Below, in pieces: positions 45,125 to 53,491 of a stretch of DNA of 64,000 bases. Made by a program: the position numbers and the translations under genes. Under the pieces are notes generated by a model. It worked only from the letters and a program-made list of their open reading frames with translations. It had not been told where the DNA came from and made no database searches. This DNA comes from Sulfitobacter sp. M05 (GTDB taxonomy: Bacteria > Pseudomonadota > Alphaproteobacteria > Rhodobacterales > Rhodobacteraceae), in assembly GCF_029285175.1 (NCBI RefSeq), contig NZ_JABEDH010000002.1:868001-932000 (forward strand), read 5' to 3'. Within the stretch, counting starts at the first letter, position 1. The number at the start of each line of letters is the position of its first letter.

Positions 45125-46179
45125 CCGCCCCAGCCTTCGGCCTGCATCTCGCGCAGGCGTGATGCCGTGCGTTCAAATTCAAAGGTGCCTTCGCCTTCAA
45201 GGTACAGCATTTCCGGCTGCGCGGCGGCAGAACAGATCAGCCGCACTTTGGCCTCATAGAGCGCATCAATCAGCGTTACGAACCGTTTGGCCTCGTTAAA
45301 ATTGCTGCGCCCCAAGGTGGGGATGTCATCCAGCAGCAGAACCCGCACTGCGTCGGCCAGCGCCAGATAGTCCGCAGGACCAAGTGCGGTGCCGCACAGA
45401 TCATGGAACCGCGCACGGCCCATGCCATTGTGATACTGGGTGATTTTCACGTCACGCCCTTTGACCCGCAAAACCAGCGGCGCACCTGTGCCGCCGGCCA
45501 GATCATCCCAAACAGCATCCATTGCGGCGCGCGCGGTCGCATCCACGGGGGAAAAATAAACCTGTGTGCCGGCCAATCGGTCCTGTCGATAGTCCTTTGG
45601 GCTGGCCAGCTCATGCACGACCATCTTGTCTTTGATAAGCTCGATGAAAGGCACGAAAAGATCACGGTTCAGCCCGTGCTTATAGAGGTCATCCGGCAAG
45701 CGGTTTGAGGTGGTCACGACCACAACACCGGCGGCAAACAGGGCCTGAAACAGGCGACCCACAATCATCGCATCGGTGATGTCGGTGATTTGCATTTCGT
45801 CAAAGGCCAGCAGGCGTACCGAGGCCGCCACATCTGCGGCAACGGGGGCAATTGCATCATCTACACCGGTTTTGCGTACCTCATGCATGGCGCTGTGAAT
45901 TTCCTGCATGAAGGCGTGGAAATGCACCCGCCGGGCTGGGATACCGTCCAGATGATCCACAAACATATCCATCAACATGGATTTCCCACGCCCGACACCG
46001 CCCCAGAGGTACAGGCCCATTGGCGGCTCGGGGGCCTTGCGAAACAGCCCCTTTTTGGCGGGGGCAAGCAGGGCGTCGCGGATGCGGTCGAACTCGGGCA
46101 GGACCGCCTCTTGTGCCGGATCGGCGTGAAGCGTGCCGGTGGCAATCATGCTGTCATAAGTTTCGCGCAAGCTGGTCAT
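45121..46179 (-). CDS. zapE: Cell division protein ZapE (AFG1-like ATPase)
   Basis: A 352-residue P-loop ATPase of the AFG1/ZapE family. Walker A is GGVGRGKS inside LYLWGGVGRGKSMLMDMF, Walker B is LLAFDEMQITD, and the HFHAFM block and sensor VVVTTSNRLPDDLYKHG are typical. ZapE modulates FtsZ rings in E. coli, and the mitochondrial relative acts in protein quality control. The start at 46179 (MTSLRETYDSM) is preferred over an in-frame start at 46245. The stop codon lies inside repeat copy B. Confidence 0.92.
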   Translation of the reverse strand: MTSLRETYDSMIATGTLHADPAQEAVLPEFDRIRDALLAPAKKGLFRKAPEPPMGLYLWGGVGRGKSMLMDMFVDHLDGIPARRVHFHAFMQEIHSAMHEVRKTGVDDAIAPVAADVAASVRLLAFDEMQITDITDAMIVGRLFQALFAAGVVVVTTSNRLPDDLYKHGLNRDLFVPFIELIKDKMVVHELASPKDYRQDRLAGTQVYFSPVDATARAAMDAVWDDLAGGTGAPLVLRVKGRDVKITQYHNGMGRARFHDLCGTALGPADYLALADAVRVLLLDDIPTLGRSNFNEAKRFVTLIDALYEAKVRLICSAAAQPEMLYLEGEGTFEFERTASRLREMQAEGWGG

Positions 46180-46314
46180 CTGTTTCCCATAGCGCAAATC
46201 CGAACAGCTTGGAAAGCGGTTCTGATCACGACGGGTGATCCCCACATCACAAGGGTTGATTTGACCGCAGTCGGCATTTGTCTAACGTGGCGCGACCAGC
46301 CCAAGGAAATGATC

Positions 46315-47556
46315 ATGCCGCAGCGCACCCCAATGTTTACCCCCGTTCTGATTGTCAGCTGCATCATCATCATGGTCAGCTTTGCGGTACGTGCCTCTTT
46401 TGGTGTGTTCCAAATTCCGATTGCCCAAGAGTTCAACTGGCTGCGGGCCGAGTTTTCGCTGGCGATTGCGATACAGAATTTGGCTTGGGGGATTGGCCAG
46501 CCGATTTTCGGGGCGATGGCGGAAAAGATCGGGGACAAGCGGGCGATTGTCATCGGGGCGGTTGTCTATGCTGTGGGGCTGGTGCTGTCGGCCAATTCAA
46601 CCACGCCGATCGAACATCAGGCCTATGCGTGGCTGGTGGGTTTTGGCATTGCGGGCACAGGGTTTGGTGTCATTCTGGCGGTGGTGGGCCGCGCAGCGAG
46701 CGATGAAAACCGATCCATGACCTTGGCGATTGTGACGGCAGCGGGCAGCGCAGGGCAGGTGTTCGGGGCACCGGTTGCCGAATGGCTGCTGACATTCTTG
46801 TCATGGCAAAGCACCTTTCTTGTTTTCGCGGCGGTGGTCTTGTCACTGATCCTGACCTTGCCGCTGATGCGGGCACCGGCAATGGCCAGCAAGGCCGAAC
46901 TGGAAGAAAGCCTTGGCCAGATCCTGACCAAAGCCTTCAAGGATCCGTCTTATACGTTGATCTTCCTGGGGTTCTTTTCCTGTGGTTATCAGCTGGCGTT
47001 TATCACCGCACATTTTCCGGCATTTGTGACCGAGATGTGTGGCCCTATCCTTGCTGGTGGGGTGCTGCATAACATTGGCATCACCACCACATCGGCCCTT
47101 GGCGCGGTTGCGATATCCCTGATCGGGCTGGCGAATATCGCGGGCACGCTGGCGGCGGGGTGGGCCGGCAAGCGGTATTCAAAAAAGTACCTGCTGGCAG
47201 GGATATATGCGGCACGCACGGTTGTTGCGGGGCTGTTCATTCTGTTGCCGATGACACCGGTGACGGTAATCCTGTTCTCTGTCGCGATGGGGTCGCTTTG
47301 GCTGGCGACGGTGCCGCTGACCTCTGGGTTGATCGCGCATATTTACGGGCTGCGTTATATGGGCACGCTTTATGGCATCATCTTTTTCAGCCACCAGATG
47401 GGCAGCTTTCTGGGCGTCTGGCTGGGCGGGCGGATGTATGACGCTTTTGGCAGTTACACGGCGGTCTGGTGGATTGGTGTCGGCATCGGGGCGTTCAGCG
47501 CGGTGGTGCATTTACCGGTGCGTGAACGCCGCCTTGAGGGGCTGCGCACGGCCTGA
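46315..47556 (+). CDS. MFS transporter (monocarboxylate/oxalate-formate-like)
   Basis: A 413-residue permease with about twelve helices. It contains motif A-like GAMAEKIGDKRAIV between helices 2 and 3 and a large central loop around residue 200. The short N-terminus and the SFAVRASFGVFQIPIAQEF start are typical of MFS members related to monocarboxylate and oxalate/formate carriers, but the substrate is not determinable. AAGGA at 46303 gives correct spacing to ATG 46315 rather than the ATG at 46309. It diverges from zapE with a 135-base gap and converges on the ornithine cyclodeaminase-like gene with a one-base gap. Confidence 0.88.
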   Translation: MPQRTPMFTPVLIVSCIIIMVSFAVRASFGVFQIPIAQEFNWLRAEFSLAIAIQNLAWGIGQPIFGAMAEKIGDKRAIVIGAVVYAVGLVLSANSTTPIEHQAYAWLVGFGIAGTGFGVILAVVGRAASDENRSMTLAIVTAAGSAGQVFGAPVAEWLLTFLSWQSTFLVFAAVVLSLILTLPLMRAPAMASKAELEESLGQILTKAFKDPSYTLIFLGFFSCGYQLAFITAHFPAFVTEMCGPILAGGVLHNIGITTTSALGAVAISLIGLANIAGTLAAGWAGKRYSKKYLLAGIYAARTVVAGLFILLPMTPVTVILFSVAMGSLWLATVPLTSGLIAHIYGLRYMGTLYGIIFFSHQMGSFLGVWLGGRMYDAFGSYTAVWWIGVGIGAFSAVVHLPVRERRLEGLRTA

Positions 47557-47557
47557 G

Positions 47558-48475
47558 TCATCCCTGCGCGTTCCAGCGCTCCAGAATGTAGCGCGATGTC
47601 ATCAAATCCAGATGCGCCCCGCCGCCGTTCTTGAACAGGGTGATTTCATCGGCGTTTTGGCGGTGGAACGCGTCCGGCGTATAGTAATCGGCAATCAGGT
47701 GATCCCGTGTAATTGCACCGGATTCCAGCGGGATGTTGATTTCGCCGATATGGCCGATGGTGGTGTCGAAACTGTCGACAAAGACGCGGGCGCGCAACAG
47801 CGCGGCGTCATCCACTTCGCGCATGTCGGGGCGATAGGCACCGATCAGGTCAACATGCTGGCCGGGGCGCAGCCATGCGCCTTTTATCAGGGGGTCGGTG
47901 GACATTGTGGCGCTGGTGATGATGTCGGCCTGTGTGACGGAGGTTTCCAGATCATCAATCACGGTGATGTTGGGCAGTTCGCCAGCCATTTTGTCAGCAT
48001 TGGCACGGCTGCGGTTCCACAGGGTAAACTCCGCCTGCGGAAAGGCCGCGGAATAGGCGGCATGTAGGGCGCGGCCCTGATTGCCGGCACCCACGATCAG
48101 AATGGTGCGGCTGTCGGGACGGGCAAGGCGGCGGGCGGCCAACAGGCTGTCGCCGGCGGTTTTCCATTTGGTCACAAGATGGAAGTCGACGATGGCCTCA
48201 AGCGTGCCGTCGTTGTCGGCATAAAGGTTCAACCCGCCGTTCACCATTGGGGCCCCTTTGGCGGGATTGTCGGGAAAGACCGTGGCGGTTTTGACCGCCA
48301 TGCCAAGCCCGTCGATCCATGCGGCGCGGCTGAGCAGGGTGTCCTTGCCACGGTACAGAAACGTATCGCCGATTTCGGCTTTTGGCAGGGTGTGGCCCGT
48401 CGCAAGGGCATCGGTCAGGCCGATCCAGTCCAGCAAAGCCTCGCCTGCGTCAAAGGGGATTATCGGAATGTTCAT
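47558..48475 (-). CDS. Ornithine cyclodeaminase/mu-crystallin family protein
   Basis: A 305-residue NAD(P)-dependent enzyme. The Rossmann motif is ILIVGAGNQGRALHAAY, and an Arg-Lys substrate region is AVKTATVFPDNP. True ornithine cyclodeaminases turn ornithine into proline plus ammonia, but many relatives reduce ketimines or make opine-like products, so the substrate is open. It is the last gene of the leftward mbfA run and overlaps the HAD gene by four bases. Confidence 0.87.
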   Translation of the reverse strand: MNIPIIPFDAGEALLDWIGLTDALATGHTLPKAEIGDTFLYRGKDTLLSRAAWIDGLGMAVKTATVFPDNPAKGAPMVNGGLNLYADNDGTLEAIVDFHLVTKWKTAGDSLLAARRLARPDSRTILIVGAGNQGRALHAAYSAAFPQAEFTLWNRSRANADKMAGELPNITVIDDLETSVTQADIITSATMSTDPLIKGAWLRPGQHVDLIGAYRPDMREVDDAALLRARVFVDSFDTTIGHIGEINIPLESGAITRDHLIADYYTPDAFHRQNADEITLFKNGGGAHLDLMTSRYILERWNAQG

Positions 48476-49092
48476 TGTGCATCGTCCTTGCTGAGCAGGC
48501 CCGCCGCGACCAATCTGTCGGCCCAGCCCTGCGGGTCTGTAAAGTGATGGGTTTGCCAGCCGCGCTTGGCCGCAGCGGCGATATTTTCGGGGCGGTCATC
48601 GGTGAACAGCAGGGCTGCTCCCGAAAGGCCGCTGGTTGTTTCAAGCGCGGCATAAATGCCAGCGTCTGGTTTGATCATGCCCAGATGTCCGGAAATGAAA
48701 TCGCGGTCGAACTGGCGCAGGAAGGGATAGCGTGTCGCTGCCAGATCATAGGTTTGAATGCCAAAGTTGGTCAGGGAAAATACCGGCACGCCACGCGCCT
48801 GAAGTGCCGCCATCAGACGCACGGAATGGTCAATCGCAGGCGAAGCCATATCAAGCCAGCGGTCATGCCACAGCATGATTTCATCTTGCCAGTCGGGGGT
48901 GGCCTGTGCGGTTGCAACAATCACCTCGCGAAAGGTTTCGCCGATATCGACACGGTCGTTCATGGCATGGAGGTCGACGGCGGCAAACATAGCGCGGCGA
49001 CGGTCCGGGCCAATCACGCTGTCGAAAAACCGTTCTGGATGCCACTCGATCAGGACATTGCCAATGTCGAATACCACGGCTTGGGGTTTCAT
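48472..49092 (-). CDS. HAD family hydrolase (YihX-like)
   Basis: A 206-residue phosphatase-type HAD protein. Motif I is VFDIGNVL (Asp nucleophile, with Asn where many members have a second Asp, as in YihX), motif II is SLTNFG, and motifs III-IV are in MIKPDAGIY and LLFTDDRPENI. The likely role is dephosphorylation of a small phosphorylated metabolite such as a sugar phosphate. ATG 49092 has a GGAG site in CGGAGATGACCAG; an in-frame start at 49158 would overlap the upstream gene region without conserved sequence. Confidence 0.87.
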   Translation of the reverse strand: MKPQAVVFDIGNVLIEWHPERFFDSVIGPDRRRAMFAAVDLHAMNDRVDIGETFREVIVATAQATPDWQDEIMLWHDRWLDMASPAIDHSVRLMAALQARGVPVFSLTNFGIQTYDLAATRYPFLRQFDRDFISGHLGMIKPDAGIYAALETTSGLSGAALLFTDDRPENIAAAAKRGWQTHHFTDPQGWADRLVAAGLLSKDDAQ

Positions 49093-49158
49093 CTGGTCAT
49101 CTCCGTTCGGGTGCGTAAACTTTAAAAGCTTCCGACCGTTTTCTTTGAGAGAAAACAA

Positions 49159-49611
49159 TTACAATCGGGCTGCTGCGCGCAATTCACGTTCTAGGGCATC
49201 GAGAAACCGTGACCGGTCCGCCTTGGTGAAACTTTTGCCGCCGCCTTGGCGAAACGGGTCGGCGGCGCGCAGATCCGTCATCAGGTCGCGGGTTGCCAGC
49301 ACATTGCCGATATTTGCCGCTGTCAGCGCCTCGCCGTTGTGTTTCAAAACTTTGGCCCCTGCTTCGACGCATTTTGCCGCCAGTGGGATGTCGCCGGTCA
49401 CCACCACATCGCCAGTGCCACAGCGCTCAGCGATCCACATGTCAGCGACGTCAGGGCCATCCGGCACGATCACGGTTTCCACAAAGGGATTTTGCGAGGG
49501 GCGCAGCCCGCCGTTTGACACCACAAACATGCGAATCTTGTGGCGGGTTGCGACACGCTCTGCTTCGGCTTTGACCGGACAGGCATCGGCGTCGATGTAG
49601 AGCGCGGTCAT
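49159..49611 (-). CDS. YaiI/YqxD family protein (DUF188/UPF0178)
   Basis: A 150-residue protein spanning the whole DUF188 family: start [16 protein letters not shown]-like acidic positions, [13 protein letters not shown], and the ending [19 protein letters not shown]-domain-like nuclease function has been suggested for the family from fold but is unproven. It lies three bases after the fghA start-side neighbour's stop in the same leftward run. Confidence 0.9.
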   Translation of the reverse strand: MTALYIDADACPVKAEAERVATRHKIRMFVVSNGGLRPSQNPFVETVIVPDGPDVADMWIAERCGTGDVVVTGDIPLAAKCVEAGAKVLKHNGEALTAANIGNVLATRDLMTDLRAADPFRQGGGKSFTKADRSRFLDALERELRAAARL

Positions 49612-49614
49612 GGA

Positions 49615-50448
49615 TCAGCCCTCGTAGAGTGCTTCGGCGTGGAAGGCGATATGATCTTCCATGAAGGTGGAAACAAAGAAATAGCTGTGGTCATATCCCG
49701 GTTGCATACGGAAGGTGCCGGGCTGGCGTTTGGCGGCGAGGGCGGCGGCCAATGCCTCGGGTTTCAACAGGTCAAGGAATTGGTCAGCGGCACCCTGATC
49801 AATCAGGACCGGCCCGTCAAACCCGACATCAGCCATCAGCAAGCTGGAGTCATGTTTGGCCCATGCGGATTGATCATCGCCAAGGTAAGCGGAAAGTTGT
49901 TTGCGGCCCCAGTCGCTGCCTGTCGGGTGGGCGATGGGGGCAAAGGCGGAAACCGACAGAAACCGTCCGGGCAGATTCATGGCAAGGGTTAGGGCACCAT
50001 GCCCGCCCATCGAATGGCCGGTGATGCCTTGGCGTTCCATATCCAGCGCAAAGTTCTCGCCCAGCAGGGCGGGCAGTTCTTCGGCAATATAATCCCACAT
50101 CTGGAAATTCGGTTTCCAGGGATCCTGTGTTGCGTTCACATAGAACCCCGCGCCTTTGCCCAGATCATAAGCCTCGTCATCGGGCACATCGTCGCCGCGC
50201 GGCGAGGTATCGGGGAAGACCACCGCGATGCCATGCTCTGCCGCCCAGGCCTGTGCCCCGGCTTTGGTCATGGAGTTTTCATGGGTGCAGGTCAGGCCGG
50301 ACAGATACCACAATACCGGCACAGGGCCGTCACGGGCTTCGGCGGGCAGGAACAGACCGAATGTCATTTCGCAATTACAGACGGCAGAACTGTGGGAGTA
50401 GACTCCCTGAGTGCCGCCAAAGCTGGCATTTTCGGAAATGGTTTTCAT
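49615..50448 (-). CDS. fghA: S-formylglutathione hydrolase
   Basis: A 277-residue esterase that hydrolyses S-formylglutathione to formate and glutathione in formaldehyde detoxification. The esterase D pattern is clear: LSGLTCTHENSMTKAG near residue 50-65, nucleophile elbow GHSMGGHGAL, a late Asp in IDQGAADQF and His in YDHSYFF. It is complete. The partner, a glutathione-dependent formaldehyde dehydrogenase (adhI/flhA), is not in this window. An AAAGGA site precedes the ATG. Confidence 0.94.
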   Translation of the reverse strand: MKTISENASFGGTQGVYSHSSAVCNCEMTFGLFLPAEARDGPVPVLWYLSGLTCTHENSMTKAGAQAWAAEHGIAVVFPDTSPRGDDVPDDEAYDLGKGAGFYVNATQDPWKPNFQMWDYIAEELPALLGENFALDMERQGITGHSMGGHGALTLAMNLPGRFLSVSAFAPIAHPTGSDWGRKQLSAYLGDDQSAWAKHDSSLLMADVGFDGPVLIDQGAADQFLDLLKPEALAAALAAKRQPGTFRMQPGYDHSYFFVSTFMEDHIAFHAEALYEG

Positions 50449-50474
50449 CGGGTGGTCCTTTGTGAAGTAGGGGG

Positions 50475-51410
50475 TCAGGCGGTGGTGATCCAGCCGATAA
50501 CAAGGCTGACGGTGAGAATACTGAGGGCGGTCGAGACAAGAATCGCGGTTGAAACCCGAACCGGCGCGACACCGTAGTGCTGCGCCAGCATATAGACATT
50601 GCCGGCAACGGGAAGGGCCGCCACGGCAATGATCACGCCGGCCTTGAATGGGTCAACGCCAAACAGAAACAGGGCCGCAAAAGCGACAAACAGCGGGTGC
50701 AGGACCAGTTTGCAAAAGGTCAGCCAACCGGCAACGGCCATATTATCGGGGGCGGTCAAGGCCAGCGACGCACCGATGGCAAACAGCGCGCCGGGGGTGG
50801 CTGCGCCGCCAAGAAGTGCCAGGAAATCATTCATCGGATCGGGGATGGGGAGATGCAGGCCGGACCACAGGAAGCCGGCAGATATGGCCACAATCATCGG
50901 GTTCTTGAACAGACCCACGCCGATGTTGCGTAGCATAGGCAAGCTGATTTGTCCGCCCCGTGCGCCGGTGATCAGGATCACGATCAAGCTGGAAAACACA
51001 ATCAGATCAATAGCCAAGGCGAGAAGGACCGGGCCGATCGCCTCTGGTCCCAGCAGCAACGTCAGCATCGGCACGCCCAGAAAGCCGGTGTTGCCGATGA
51101 CGGCGCATTGCGCCTCGATTGCGGTGGTGGGGATGTCCAGCCCGCGCAGAAAGCCGACAAGGGTGGCAATGCCATAAACGAACGCGGTGCCCCAGAGATA
51201 GGCGGCAAACAGACGGGTATCCCAAAGCTCGGTCAGGGACAGGTTTGCGGAAAACCGGAACAGCATGGCGGAGAGGGCAAAGTAGAAAACGAATTTCGTC
51301 AGGTAGGCCGTTGCCTCGGCGCTGAAGAACCGGGTGCGGCCAGCCCAGAACCCCAACCCGATCAGGGCAAAGAATGGCAGTGTTTTCAGAAAGATCGCGA
51401 GCATGGCCAT
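50475..51410 (-). CDS. AEC family carrier (auxin efflux carrier-like)
   Basis: A 311-residue permease of about ten helices in two five-helix halves, matching the AEC/malonate carrier pattern: the first half has YLTKFVFYFALSAMLF and the GNTGFLGVPM motif, the second PALFAIGASLAL-like sequence (PGALFAIGASLAL) and KLVLHPL. It probably exports or imports an organic acid. The start is uncertain: ATG 51410 is used here; a GTG at 51437 would add nine residues. It sits in the leftward run between mbfA and fghA. Confidence 0.88.
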   Translation of the reverse strand: MAMLAIFLKTLPFFALIGLGFWAGRTRFFSAEATAYLTKFVFYFALSAMLFRFSANLSLTELWDTRLFAAYLWGTAFVYGIATLVGFLRGLDIPTTAIEAQCAVIGNTGFLGVPMLTLLLGPEAIGPVLLALAIDLIVFSSLIVILITGARGGQISLPMLRNIGVGLFKNPMIVAISAGFLWSGLHLPIPDPMNDFLALLGGAATPGALFAIGASLALTAPDNMAVAGWLTFCKLVLHPLFVAFAALFLFGVDPFKAGVIIAVAALPVAGNVYMLAQHYGVAPVRVSTAILVSTALSILTVSLVIGWITTA

Positions 51411-51459
51411 GGGATAACGCGGAGGCGAGCGGATCACTAGTGAAAACCGGCCTGCTGGC

Positions 51460-52434
51460 TTATCCTGAGCCGATCAGCACCCCCGTGGCAAAAACAAGGG
51501 CACCCCCCAGAACAACCTGCAAGGCGGCGCGAAAAAACGGGGTATCCATGTATTTGTTCTGAATCCACGCGATGGCCCAGAGTTCGACGAACACAACGAT
51601 GAAGGCCACGGTTGTTGCGGTCCAGAAGTCCGGAATCAGATAGGGCAGCGCATGGCCCAAACCGCCCAGGGTGGTCATGATGCCGGAGGCAAAGCCACGT
51701 TTCCAAGGCGAACCACGCCCCGACAGGGACCCATCGTCAGAGGCCGCTTCGGTAAAGCCCATCGAGATGCCGGCCCCCACGGAGGCGGCCAGGCCGACAA
51801 GGAAGGTTGTCCATGTGTCCTGTGTGGCAAAGGCGGTGGCAAAGATCGGCGCAAGGGTAGAGACAGAGCCGTCCATCAAGCCGGCCAGCCCCGGTTGAAC
51901 CCAGGTCAGTAGGAACTGCCGCCGTTCCTGATCGTTCTCGGCATCAAGGCTTGCCGGGTCCAGATGGCGGGCGGAGAGTTCTGTGGCGGTGTTCTGGTGC
52001 CCGGCCTCGGCGGCGGCCAGATCGCCCAAAAGCTTGCGGGTTGGCGCGTCTTTGGTGCGCGCGGCGGCAGCCAGATAGAACCGCTCTGCGTCGCGTTCCA
52101 TCGCGGCGGCTTCGGTGCGGATGCGTTCCAGCCCAAGGTTTTCAATCAACCAGACCGGACGGCGGGCATAATACCCCGACACATGTTCGCGCCGGAGCAA
52201 CGGGATGACCGAGCCAAAGCGGTGTTGGTGCAGGTCGATCAGCCGTTGGCGGTGTGCGTCTTCTTCTGCTGCCATACCGTCAAAGACCGCCGCAGTGCTG
52301 GGAAATTCGTCCCGCAGGGTTTCGGCATAACCGCGATAGATTCGGGCGTCATCTTCTTCGGACGAAATGGCGAGGGCGAGCATTTCCTGTTCGTTCAGGT
52401 CTTTGAACCGTTTTCTGCTAAAGGCAAAACGCAT
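51460..52434 (-). CDS. mbfA: Membrane-bound ferritin MbfA (ferritin-like + VIT1/CCC1 domain)
   Basis: A 324-residue protein with an N-terminal ferritin-like four-helix domain (about 10-165) and a C-terminal VIT1/CCC1-like membrane domain of about five helices. Di-iron ligands are recognisable in ISSEEDDA, AAEEDAH (E58, H61), a central MERDAERF and AEAGH (E143, H146). In Agrobacterium and Bradyrhizobium MbfA exports iron and protects against iron and peroxide stress under Irr control. Start 52434 is fixed by AAGGAT upstream and by the ICE palindrome just 5' of it. It heads a six-gene leftward run. Confidence 0.93.
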   Translation of the reverse strand: MRFAFSRKRFKDLNEQEMLALAISSEEDDARIYRGYAETLRDEFPSTAAVFDGMAAEEDAHRQRLIDLHQHRFGSVIPLLRREHVSGYYARRPVWLIENLGLERIRTEAAAMERDAERFYLAAAARTKDAPTRKLLGDLAAAEAGHQNTATELSARHLDPASLDAENDQERRQFLLTWVQPGLAGLMDGSVSTLAPIFATAFATQDTWTTFLVGLAASVGAGISMGFTEAASDDGSLSGRGSPWKRGFASGIMTTLGGLGHALPYLIPDFWTATTVAFIVVFVELWAIAWIQNKYMDTPFFRAALQVVLGGALVFATGVLIGSG

Positions 52435-52450
52435 CTGGGAATCCTTATAA

Positions 52451-52467
52451 ATTAGAATCATTCTAAA
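52451..52467. promoter_or_regulatory. ICE box (Irr-binding site) upstream of mbfA
   Basis: TTAGAA-TCA-TTCTAA is a perfect palindrome at 52452-52466, matching the iron control element consensus TTTAGAA-N3-TTCTAAA except for one outer base. It lies 18 bases upstream of the mbfA start, and Irr repression of mbfA through such an element is established in rhizobia. It is about 100 bases from the TetR gene start. Confidence 0.8.
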
Positions 52468-52563
52468 AACTTTATTTCCCTATCACAAGGGCACGTACGG
52501 CATTAAGGCTTGGAACTGAACGAAACGGTTTATACTCTAGGCGTTCCTTTATCCGGAGATGAT

Positions 52564-53181
52564 ATGCCTCCTACCGCTCCTAAGGTCCGCAAGGGCCGCA
52601 AGTTTAATCAGGTCCTTGAAGGGGCGCGGGCCGTGTTCATGGCCGACGGCTTTGAAGGGGCCAGTGTGGACGAGATCGCACGGGTTGCGGCGGTATCAAA
52701 GGCAACGCTTTATCGTTACTTCCCTGACAAGCGGCTGTTGTTCATGGAAGTGGCGAACGCCGAATGCGTCCGATTGGGGCAAGAGGCGCTGGACAACATC
52801 GACATGGACGCGGACCCGCGCGACGTTCTGGCGAAAAACGCACAGCATTTCCTGCGCTTTATTACCTCCACCTTCGGGGTGCAGATATTTCGCATTTGCG
52901 TTGCAGAAACCGAGCGATTTCCCGAAATTGGGCAAGCCTTTTACAACTCGGGGCCTGCCGAGATGCGTCGGGAAATGGCAGATTATTTTAGAGAGGCCGA
53001 AGCCCGCGGCGGATTGAAGATCGACGACTATGAACTTGCGGCTGACCAGTTTGGCGAATTGTGCAAGGTTGATATCTGGCCCCGCCTGATTTTTGGTGTC
53101 AGCAAAACGGTGACCGAGGAGGAGATCAACCGTGTGGTTGATGGTGCCGTCGATATGTTTATGGCCCGATACGGGACCTGA
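52564..53181 (+). CDS. TetR family transcriptional regulator
   Basis: A 205-residue repressor-type regulator. The N-terminal helix-turn-helix is GASVDEIARVAAVSKATLYRYFPDK (about residues 37-61, shown in parts), preceded by a basic KVRKGRKF tail; the C-terminal helical part matches the TetR_C group seen with AcrR-like members. The ligand and targets are unknown; both the adjacent I78 inhibitor and the divergent mbfA are possible targets. ATG 52564 has CCGGAGA upstream; an in-frame start at 52510 would read through that site. Confidence 0.88.
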   Translation: MPPTAPKVRKGRKFNQVLEGARAVFMADGFEGASVDEIARVAAVSKATLYRYFPDKRLLFMEVANAECVRLGQEALDNIDMDADPRDVLAKNAQHFLRFITSTFGVQIFRICVAETERFPEIGQAFYNSGPAEMRREMADYFREAEARGGLKIDDYELAADQFGELCKVDIWPRLIFGVSKTVTEEEINRVVDGAVDMFMARYGT

Positions 53182-53197
53182 TAGAAGGAAAGAACAG

Positions 53198-53491
53198 ATG
53201 ATGAAAACCACCTATGCCGGCCCGATGCTGGCACTTGTATTGGTCGCAGGGTGCAGCGCGGCCCCGATGTCGAAACCCGTCAACCCGACGCAACCGACCA
53301 GCGGTCCCGACACCTGTAATGCAGCGGCGTATCAAGGCCTTGTGGGACAGGACGCCGTGGTTGACCTGTCCTTGCCGGACCCCAAACGCACCTATCGTCT
53401 GGGTGATCCTGTGACAAAGGATTTCAATCCCGCACGGTTAAACATCAAACTGGATGACACCGATACAATCATTGCGATTGATTGCGGTTAA
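53198..53491 (+). CDS. I78 family peptidase inhibitor lipoprotein
   Basis: A 97-residue lipoprotein: signal peptide with lipobox VAGC (C about 19), a Pro/Thr-rich linker, then the compact I78 fold with CNAAAYQGLVGQ, a central RTYRLGDPVTKDFNPARLN and the ending IIAIDCG, where the two Cys likely form a disulphide. I78 members resemble potato-type inhibitors and block serine proteases such as subtilisin, protecting the envelope. It lies 16 bases after the TetR gene and is probably cotranscribed with it. Confidence 0.88.
   Translation: MMKTTYAGPMLALVLVAGCSAAPMSKPVNPTQPTSGPDTCNAAAYQGLVGQDAVVDLSLPDPKRTYRLGDPVTKDFNPARLNIKLDDTDTIIAIDCG

Noticed and set aside
52510..52536. TTGGAA and TATACT as a -35/-10 pair before the TetR gene
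   Set aside because: The spacing is only about 15 bases and the -35 match is weak, so I did not call a promoter.
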